A DNA stretch of 64,000 bases, from NCBI GenBank assembly GCA_030159075.1, contig BROG01000372.1, positions 493,001 to 557,000 of the forward strand. The letters run 5' to 3'. This DNA is from Atrina japonica (Eukaryota; Mollusca; Bivalvia; Pterioida; Pinnidae). The notes beneath the pieces were generated by a model that saw nothing but the letters and a program-made list of their open reading frames with translations, had not been told where the DNA came from and ran no database searches. The translations under genes and the position numbers were made by a program. Shown in pieces: positions 56,179 through 64,000 of this stretch. Positions within the stretch are counted from its first letter, which is position 1; every line of letters begins with the position of its first letter.

Positions 56179-56503
56179 GTACTGTATGCAGTGTACCTGG
56201 ATATTTTTTGCTCCTGGTTATTTTCGCCTTTTTACATCAGAATACATATTCAACCCATCTTAAATTCACCCTCAGCCCTGGGAATTTTGTTGCTCCTGTT
56301 TATTTTCGCCTTTTTACATCAGAATACATATTCAACGCATCTTAAATTCGCCCTCAATCACCATATTCTCATGGATGGTATATATGTCTGTGCTGCAGTT
56401 ATTTAGCTCGAAAATTTCGCCTTCATTTTAAATTCGCCCTCTCATCTAAGGACGAAAATGGTGAAAATTAATTGGGAGTGAAAATTTCTAGGTATACAGT
56501 ATT
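56179..56503. mobile_element. Inverted-repeat element (TTAAATTCGCC family)
   Basis: The left end has GTGTACCTGGATATTTTTTG and TTATTTTCGCC; the right end in reverse has GTATACCTAGAAATTTTCAC. An internal 70-bp block with TTTTTACATCAGAATACATA is duplicated in tandem (56220-56350). Related pieces are at 45360-45480, 29068-29105 and 61230-61395. Confidence 0.65.
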
Positions 56504-56554
56504 TGGAACCAATAGATCAAAGATCAATGTTGTGCTCTACTTAAGCTATCAAGA

Positions 56555-56703
56555 TACAGTGAAACTTGTATATAGGGAGGTGGTTTTTATATAGAAGTTG
56601 ATTTGTACACAAATGGTACTATTGGAGACAACCCCCCAAAAAACGGTCTTTGTGACCAGGTGGTCTTTATACACAGGTGTTCGCTAAAGCAGGTTTTACT
56701 GTA
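56555..56703. mobile_element. MITE family A, copy 3
   Basis: TA, then CAGTGAAACTTG; ends CAGGTTTTACTG, then TA. The interior holds GTGGTCTTTATACACAGGTG. It is in opposite orientation to the copy at 54471-54656. Confidence 0.8.
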
Positions 56704-56920
56704 AATGGAAAACACCAGTGGTTATTGTTGGCAGAACTACAAATGACCACCTGAAGTGGCTAAATTGGTCAGAGCTTTTGTCTTAGAAGTGGATTGATTC
56801 ACTGTCTAGGTCATGTCTCACACTTCCTCACAGGGAATGACTGTACCTTCGCCAAGTGCATCGCATAACAAGCTAATATCACAGGACTCTCAAAATAGAC
56901 CTAAAACTGAGGTCCCATGT

Positions 56921-57165
56921 CAGGGGTCAACTATCAAAAAGATTTCCACTTGTCCTGCAGGACATGTAGTATTGAAATCTACTTGTCTGAATGCAAAAAT
57001 CACTTGTTAAAATATTTTGTGTTACCTTTGTTTTGTGTTTAAACAAATAATTTCTATCATTGAATTAATTTTTGTCTTCAGCAATTTCAGCTGTCCTTTT
57101 GGACAAGTGAGAAGTAACATTTACTTGTCCTGGACAATCCTACAAATGTGATTGTCGAGCCCTGC
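56921..57165. mobile_element. Inverted-repeat element, CAGGG ends
   Basis: Left CAGGGGTCAAC with CCACTTGTCCTGCAGGACA inside; right, in reverse, CAGGGCTCGACA with TGTCCAGGACAAGT inside. Similar terminal sequence to 59268-59613. No coding. Confidence 0.6.
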
Positions 57166-57169
57166 ATGT

Positions 57170-57300
57170 CACATTAAACGTGATACAACAAAGAACCCTC
57201 TTTGTATTGGCATAAGTCCATAGCACAGGGCCACATTTGTGGCATTTCATCTTCAGCTGTTGATGCTCGATTTCATCTTGAAAAATTCTTGGCTGGACAT
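57170..57300 (+). mobile_element. SINE body fragment, SNRNP48 intron 6
   Basis: AAAGAACCCTCTTTG, GTCCATAGCACAGGGCC, GTGGCATTTCATC and a CTTGAAAAATTCTTGGCTGG end, matching 718-820. An ATG within it (57202) opens a frame into exon 7 but is intronic. Confidence 0.6.
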
Positions 57301-57387
57301 AAGACAATGATTAAACAAACATCTTTGTTACCACATAAAGTCAAAGTTTTTAGTGATACATATTTAGTCCCATTTTCAATTTTGCAG

Positions 57388-57957
57388 ATCATCAAGGAAG
57401 TGATTGAAAACCAGACAGAATATCTTACAGAAATCATAAGACAAGATGAGGAGGAAAATGGCGTCCTATCTGATCAACAAAAGAGCATGGCTTCTACTAA
57501 TGAAAATGACTTGCCTGATCACGAGACTTATAGATATAGAAATGAGGGTCAAAGGATAGAACATGGTGAGGGTGAACACGATTTTAAGGGTGAACACAAC
57601 AGCAAACGAAGAAGGAGCAGGAGCAGAGAAAGGAGTAGGAGTCGAGGTAGAGATAGGCACAAACATAAGAAGCGAAGAAGAAGTAGAGAAAGTTCTTATC
57701 GTCATGAAGATTTAGAGAGGCATAAAGACAAGGTGAAAAGAGAGGAAAAAAGTGACGCCATTAATGCAAGTGTTGATGGTTACCATGGTGACACCCACAG
57801 AAGCAGAAGCAGAGATAGCAGTGGGAGCAGAAAAAGTGATGAGAGCCACCAGTTGTCTACTGAAGAGCATAGCAGAAGTAGGGACAGAAGCAGAAGCCGC
57901 CATAAAAAAAGTCGCAAGAAACACAAGCACAAACGTCACAAGTCACATAAATCTTGA
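57388..57957 (+). CDS. SNRNP48: SNRNP48, exon 7 (RS tail)
   Basis: Residues 229-417 and stop. It starts IIKEVIENQTEYL, continuing KSYTE from exon 6 as in the human protein. From about residue 300 it is a long Arg-Ser and Lys-His-rich tail (RSRSRERSRSRGRDRHK, KKSRKKHKHKRHKSHKS), longer than in human. Acceptor TTTTCAATTTTGCAG. Such tails mediate protein contacts among splicing factors. Confidence 0.9.
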   Translation: MIKEVIENQTEYLTEIIRQDEEENGVLSDQQKSMASTNENDLPDHETYRYRNEGQRIEHGEGEHDFKGEHNSKRRRSRSRERSRSRGRDRHKHKKRRRSRESSYRHEDLERHKDKVKREEKSDAINASVDGYHGDTHRSRSRDSSGSRKSDESHQLSTEEHSRSRDRSRSRHKKSRKKHKHKRHKSHKS

Positions 57958-58205
57958 TGGATTAAACAATGAGTGGTAATTATACCAAAGTTCTCAATGT
58001 TTAGAATTTCAGTGTTGCTGAAATCAACAACAAGTGGATCAAAGTGCTAAGAGTACTTAAAATCACAAATTTTTCTTGGATATTTTGTGCAAAATCAGAC
58101 TGTATCTGGAAACCAACTACGTGTGTGTAACTAAGGTTTTGATGCAGAGGAATGATGTTCTATGAAAAATGTTAAAGATGTTATATCCCATATCTCTTTT
58201 TGTCA

Positions 58206-58425
58206 GGGGCCTCTGTTCACAAGTGGTTAGTGCTTCGTGCTTTAAATCAATAAGCAAAATAAAAGTCTCTCACCTCATGTCAGCGCAAGTTTGAGTCCCT
58301 CTGGAACCTAAGCTGATTTTTTGAGAAAGTTTGTCAGTTTACTTGCGGAAGGACGGTGGTCTCTTCTCAGTTACATTGTAACCTGGTTCCCTTCTCCACT
58401 AAAAACTGGCCGCTATGATAAAACT
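58206..58425 (+). mobile_element. tRNA-derived SINE in the SNRNP48 3' region
   Basis: Head CACAAGTGGTTAGTGCTTCG, a B-box-like GTTTGAGTCCCTCTGG, and body with GCGGAAGGACGGTGGTCTC, GTAACCTGGTTCCCTTCTCC and ACTAAAAACTGGCCGC. Same family as 27951, 44415, 52728 (reverse) and 55219. It lies between the stop codon and the first AATAAA, so it is probably transcribed in the 3' untranslated region. Confidence 0.8.
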
Positions 58426-58567
58426 GAAAACAACATTCAAATTCATTCAAACTTTGTAAACTGTGGAAGTGAAGTTGGCACTAGTTGTTCTACTGCAACT
58501 AGATGTCATTTGAAAGAAGCTTCATGTCTCTATCTCATGACTGTAAGCATATGCACGTATTGCTTAG

Positions 58568-58573
58568 AATAAA
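58568..58573 (+). promoter_or_regulatory. Possible SNRNP48 polyadenylation signal
   Basis: AATAAA about 610 nt after the stop codon. Others follow further downstream, so the site used is uncertain. Confidence 0.35.
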
Positions 58574-58639
58574 TTTGCTGAAATATAAGAAATTGTGTGC
58601 AATGCTGATTGTCTATTTGAACATCACTCGGACCCGTTG

Positions 58640-59267
58640 GTATTTTTTTTTTTTTTTTTTTTCAAAACAGTATTTAATTGTGGATGTACAGAAGAAGTCA
58701 TAATAGATGAGTAAGAAAAAGTCTGTGAGTTTTATTTGTTTTTGGTAAATGCACAAAACATGAATAATATGATATTCATATGAGGTTATTTTGTTGTTTA
58801 GATAAAATGTATATTCAGAGATCTTGTGCCGGTAGATAATTTTTTACTCAACTTTCATCACGACCCAGCAGAAGATATTTGATAGATTATATGTGCCATG
58901 TGAGTTAAAAAAAAATATTAATGAAGATGCGTCTGTTCAACAAAAATGCCCAGGATTTGTCAGTGTTTAAGAGCTGATATAAATACCAAAAATACGGTAC
59001 ATGTATTTAAATATTTGTGCATTATGTATTTAATATTCAATTTGTATTCAAATACTTTTCTTTTTTCTAGGTTTTTTTTCTTTTATTTCTTAATTTACCC
59101 TTGATGTTTCTAATAAATTGCAAATAAATCAATATGTGTTAATTTTTGTTTATGTGTCGTTCTTAGGTAAGTACAGAGCTGGAAATGTTTCCATTAAAAG
59201 GAGAAATCTGTATTCGTCAGTAAAGTTACAATAACCCTGGATAACATATGAAGGAAGTTTTACATTC
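58640..59267. other. No gene seen
   Basis: A T run of about 18 (58646-58662) and AT-rich sequence. Confidence 0.5.
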
Positions 59268-59613
59268 CAGGGCTTGAATTATTTAATTTTTTTCCCCAAT
59301 TAGCATAAATTTCTACTAGCCCGCAAATAACTAAAAAAAAATTAAAAAAAATTAGGATATATTTAGATAATGATTGACCACATATAACATGTGAGGACAA
59401 GACAGGATATTTTAAATTTGTATTAAAGATAAAATAAGATTATTTTGTAAGATTTCCATGTGTAACAAGTACAAAATGTATTGAAAAGAGCACTTACATT
59501 CTATCTTTATTTCTTTTAATGGACAAAGGGGCCAGTACAGATGTGAAACCTACTGGCCTGTCCTATTATTTACTGGCCACAGGTCAGCAGGCCGGTGCTA
59601 ATTTCAAGACCTG
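59268..59613. mobile_element. Inverted-repeat element, CAGGGCTTGAA ends
   Basis: Left CAGGGCTTGAATTATTTAAT, right in reverse CAGGTCTTGAAATTAGCACC. Inside are CTAGCCCGCAAAT near the left end and CTGGCCACAGGTCAGCAGGC near the right. The terminal sequence resembles that of 56921-57165. Confidence 0.6.
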
Positions 59614-61787
59614 CATTTATAAAGTTGTTGTAAAAAGTTTTGTTTAACAGTATCCCACAAATTGACAGCTAGTTCAGTTACATGTATGATATGAACTTCA
59701 TGTAGTAATCTCTTGTTGACTGAAGCAACAGTATCTGGTACATGTAGGGCCTTTTTACATATTACTAATAAATATATATGACAATAAGTGATATCTACTT
59801 AATACGTGTACTTTTGAATATGAGGCACCATTTTACAGCCCCATGCCAAAAGTGAGTCAACTAACATCATTTTCCCAAAGCTTTCTATGTTAAATAAACT
59901 TTTTAAAATACCTGCCACAAAATAATGCTTGTGTAAATTCTTGTCAAAATTCACATATTTATTGAAAAAATTGTATTCATCATCATCTGATATTAGTTTT
60001 TTACTCCTTTGAAACTTTATTCTGAGAAGCAACATTTTCTCTTTGCAGTAAGTATAATATTTGTTGATGCTATTTACATGTATAAACATCACTTGTACCA
60101 TATGAACAAAGAAGGAAATGTTGCTGCAAATTTTGCTTGTCACTTACAAATACTTAATTGCTGTTTTTGTGAAAAGAAATTAACACATTCCAAACCAATT
60201 TAGGAAGATAGTCCATAGACTTCAAAACAAATGTCCAAAAGTTTACAAGATTTCATTTTTTATATAAAAGTCATGCCATTAACATAGAAAGCTATGGGGA
60301 AATGACGTTAATTGTTTACTAACTTTTGGCATGGGTTTATACTATTTATCGTGTATTTTATGATCTAGATTTTAAGATATAAAATGATTTTATGATATCT
60401 TATGATTTATTTTATGATATCATAAATTAATTCTTAATATCTTGCATTCTATTGATCAAATTGTGATATCTTAAAATACTCAATAAATAGTAAAACACCT
60501 CAACTAAGTAGAGTCTCACCATTCAGACTAAGTGACTAGTTCAAAGTGGTCCAATTAGTGAGATGGTCTCTTAAGTACAGGTTCACCTAAGAATCAGGAA
60601 TTTAGGGAAATGCAAATACATGAATTTTGCAAAAATGAGGTACGGTACCGTCAGCTACTTTTCTGTATAAAAAAGTCACTTTTCCAAACAGATTTTCCAT
60701 TGCATCTGATACTGGACAAGAGAGGCCTTTAAGATCACTTTATGTAATAAGTAACATACCTGACAAATTAGGGTTGCCATAGCAACAGATATCTGAAATT
60801 GATACTAATTTTTTGGATTTTTAAAGTTTTATCAATTGGCATATGCAAATTTTGTCAGATCAAATCACCATTCTATTGACCAACACATATCAGCTAATAG
60901 TAAAAGATTGTGAAATTTTCATTATTATAAATTTTCAGTCATGGGAATTTGGTCCACAATGATTACCATGGCAACCACAGGCCAATTTTGAGCAGAGATT
61001 TTTTATTTTTTATTATAAAATGTTAAATTTTGCATTTTTGCCATCAATTTTAAAGTATAATTAATGTTATTACTTAAAAAATTAAGCTATTAACTATTTC
61101 TATAACCTACCGGTACAATCCCCCTTTCAAAAACTTTAAACAGTTTGTTTAACCTCTTATCATATCTTTTGCATAATTTGACCTGTTTGGTTTTATTTAT
61201 TAATTATTTCATATATTGTCAATTATCCATCATGGTTATTTTCGTCCTTTCACGACAAAAAACATATTCACCTCATTTTAAATATGCCCTTAATCACCAT
61301 AGTTTCATAGATGGTGTGTATGTCTCAGTCTGTTCTTCAACTATAATGCTTGAAAATTCCACTTTCATTTTAAATTTGCCTTCTCATAAAAAGGGACATT
61401 AGCTGTGTTTACCAAAAAAAAAAATATTTTGATTTTTTTCTATTTCTACTACTTGTACTTGATGTACGATAACAAATAAGAGCTATACAAAGGCATAAAA
61501 AATCATATATTCCCATTTTGTGAAAATAAGGTAAGGGCCATTGTGGTATTCATATACAAATGATAAGGTTGAGTTAATCATTTGCAATTGAAAAAGTGCC
61601 AAACCTGGGTTTCTCAAACAATTTTCATGAAACATAAAAGAATTTAAGAATTTTTATGCTTGTGTATATCTCCTTTTTTGTTATTGAATATCAATCTACA
61701 TGTAAGTAGTAAAAAGGGGGACAAATTTTGAAAAAAAATCCACAGTTTTTATAAATTACAATATCTGTATACATATTATAGTGTAAT
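59614..61787. other. Intergenic with small palindromic and repeat pieces
   Basis: 60357-60482 is a cluster of TTATGATATCTTATGATTTA-like palindromes around GATATC. 61230-61395 repeats blocks of the 56179-56503 element (TGGTTATTTTCGTCC, TTTCATTTTAAATTTGCC). No gene is supported; the reverse-strand ORF at 59799-60143 has no family features. Confidence 0.5.
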
Positions 61788-61789
61788 AT

Positions 61790-62608
61790 GGGGCGCAGTT
61801 TGAGTATTTATTCACTATTTTCTGATATCAAAAATTCATTTTTTTGATATAAAAAAATCAAATTTCTGATATCACATATTCATTTTTTGATATCAGAAAT
61901 TTGATTTTTTTTATATCAGGAAATAACGGTGATTGTTTTATATCAGAATTTCTGATCTAAAAATACTACATATTTTGGTATCAGAAAATGATTATCTGGT
62001 ATAAAAAAATCGAATTTCTGATATCAAAAATTATTTTTTTGATATAAAAAATGGAGTTTCTGATATAAAAAATTCGTTTTGATTTTTTGATATCAGAAAT
62101 TTGATTTTTGATATCAAAATGATTTTTTAATATCAGAAATTCAATTTTTTTATATCAGAAAATGATTTTTTCATATAATAAATGTTTTCTGATATCAAAC
62201 TATGAAATTTTTATATCAAAAAATATTTTGTGATATCAGAAATTTTATTATTTGATATCAACAAATGAATTTTTGATATAAAAGAATGTGTTATTTAATT
62301 TGATATAAAAAAATTGAACTTCTGATATAAAAAATACTACATATTTTTTATATCAGAAAATGATTTTCTGATATCTAAAAATTAAATTTCTGATATAAAA
62401 AAATCTTATTTCTGATATCCCAAATTTGCTTTGATTTTTTTATATCAGAAATTCAGTTTATTATATCAGAAAATGATATTTTGATATAAAAAAATGTTTT
62501 CCGATATCAAAAAATATTTTCTGATATTAGAAATTCAATTATTTGATATAAAAAAAAATAGAATTTTTGATATCAGAAAATAGTGAATGAATACTAAAAC
62601 GGTGTCCC
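61790..62608. mobile_element. Foldback element with TGATATCAGA palindromic arms
   Basis: The left end (61790-61832, GGGGCGCAGTTTGAGTATTT...) is inverted at the right end, which in reverse begins GGGACACCGTTTTAGTATTC; both run on into ATTCACTATTTTCTGATATC. The whole interior is dozens of TGATATCAGA, TGATATAAAAA and their complements at 15-40 bp spacing, with no unique core. ATAGTGT lies at 61778-61784 and 62609-62615 and may be a target duplication. No coding. Confidence 0.75.
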
Positions 62609-62684
62609 ATAGTGTCCATCAATCAATGGCTGCATTTCATAACATTCATGTCGGTCTTCAATTATCTGGGAATAAATGTTTTTT

Positions 62685-62826
62685 AAGCTTTATATATCGC
62701 TGGTAGTGCACTGTAACTCCGTTTTAGACTTAGAATGGTGGTTATTATTACAGAGAGACGGAGTGTTCACATTAGTAATATCAGCGATATATAAAGCTAA
62801 TATTAGCTTTATATATCGCTGGTAAT
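62685..62826. repeat. AGCTTTATATATCGCTGG inverted repeats
   Basis: One forward copy at about 62686, an inverted copy at 62781-62798 and another forward copy at about 62805-62822. The first pair can fold as a hairpin of about 110 bp. Confidence 0.8.
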
Positions 62827-62866
62827 ATTTTTTAGCATTCTTTAAGGGTCATTAGCTTTGTCCCCT

Positions 62867-62894
62867 CCCCCCCCCCCCCCCCCCCCCCCCCCCC
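62867..62894. repeat. C homopolymer, 28 bp
   Basis: Uninterrupted C run after TCCCCT. Confidence 0.95.
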
Positions 62895-64000
62895 AAATGT
62901 TAAATTGATGTACAAATAACAAATATGATACATGTTTATACACAAGCATAACAATTCTTACATTCCTATATATTGTGTGAAAATCAGGTCGGATCCAATG
63001 TTTTATGCATATACATGTACATATATATCAACATAGAATTAATCATTTTCAAACGAATACTTGCCAAACTGGGTTCTGTAGCAATTTTAACAAAGTGTAT
63101 AGGAATATAAGGAAATTTATGCTGTTGTATATCTCTTTTTTTGTTATTTTACATCAATCTAAGTAGTAAAAAAAAAGATTTTTGAAATAATGAATATGTT
63201 AAGATTGCAGAAATAAATTTCATGTTTAACTGAAAAAAAAAAACACGAAAAACTTTATGAGAGAGCTGTGTAATGGGTATTATATCTATGATATGACTGA
63301 TGAATGCTTAAGTTGTAGAAATAAATTAAAAACAACAGAAAATAATAATACCAGAAATATTTATACATATTTTTAAATAATATATTATACATATTTAGAT
63401 CTATAACATAATTCACTCATTTATGAAAAGTTCCGCTCTGGAGAGTTAACGTCCTTGATTTGTAATGCTCATTGCAGATGGCAGGTGGCGTTAAATGGCG
63501 GCCAACTTAAACGTTGATTTTATTGTTTATAATGTACACAGACAAAAGTTATAGCTGGGTCGTTTAATTTACGTAAGTATCACTAATCATAAATGTATAG
63601 ATAAGAATGAACATCTTTATATATGTAATCAAATGTTTTCCTTTGGTTTAAATCGGTGATTTTGAAAAAAAATTAATACATGTCAAGTGGGCTTTGCAGA
63701 CCCTGACCTTTGGCTTTGACTTTTCTGATCGTTTTTTTCGACACGCCAGATTTGGCCCAAGTGAAAGTCGCAAAGTAGATCTATATATGGCTGTTTAATT
63801 ATTTTATGCTCTTTAAACAAAACACAATCTAAAGGTTTACAACAGTTCTTCGATAGGACACACAAATAGAATAGATATGGGAAAGACTTCCTTTGGAGTT
63901 TCGCACCCCCTACCGAAATATTTCCCAAAATATTATATTTGCGGAAAATATCATACTAGAGTATAGATCTGTTTGAGAATTTTTTCGAATTACATGAAGG
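62895..64000. other. AT-rich end of window, no gene seen
   Basis: A reverse-strand ORF at 63683-63928 starts with ATG but has no recognisable features. Nothing else is supported. Confidence 0.5.

Noticed and set aside
57202..57387. In-frame upstream extension of SNRNP48 exon 7 starting at an ATG
   Set aside because: It lies in a SINE fragment, a good acceptor is at 57387, and residues from 57388 continue the conserved KSYTE/IIKE junction exactly.

Overview
This window is a piece of an animal nuclear genome, most likely from a bivalve or related mollusc. The evidence is: split genes with GT-AG introns, AT-rich DNA, many tRNA-derived SINEs and small inverted-repeat transposons, and 3' tails of a reverse-transcriptase element that I recognise as common in bivalve genomes. 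The species cannot be named from the sequence.

Three gene loci are supported. (1) A two-exon seven-transmembrane receptor on the + strand (9928-20959, 305 aa) is split by a 10.1-kb intron. The intron holds three direct copies of a 2.65-kb unit (12063-20005) whose left edge lies inside a decayed reverse-transcriptase fragment. (2) A long, highly charged coiled-coil protein on the - strand (22501-28657, 924 aa) is repeated at 39080-45122. The repeat belongs to a tandem segmental duplication of about 15 kb: unit 1 is about 21.3-36.7 kb and unit 2 about 36.7-49.7 kb. Copy 2 has a single extra T that breaks its frame. I infer that the start codon lies on a first exon whose last four bases, ATGG, precede a consensus donor; phase, splice sites and a two-copy comparison agree. 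About 160 bp upstream are two CRE-like motifs exactly 17 bp apart. The same pair recurs at two more places (34.96 and 49.69 kb), again about 145 bp before an ATG-plus-one-base followed by GTAAGT. (3) SNRNP48, the U11-48K protein of the minor (U12) spliceosome, is on the + strand (50584-57957) with seven exons and 417 aa. It has a canonical CHHC zinc finger, the conserved KR-rich block and an RS tail.

The rest is mostly repeats: a 177-bp tandem family (2.5-3.95 kb), a degenerate tandem array (37.0-38.2 kb), several SINEs, at least three copies of a TA-flanked MITE, a MITE nested in a SINE, and several foldback elements. Two foldbacks (47.1-48.0 and 61.8-62.6 kb) have arms made of GATATC-centred palindromes. 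One in SNRNP48 intron 1 (51.4-52.1 kb) has arms made of a short C/A-rich repeat and a perfect 9-bp target-site duplication. The observations most worth a second look are the four CRE-pair/start-exon modules, the coiled-coil paralogue pair and the foldback elements built from micro-repeats.
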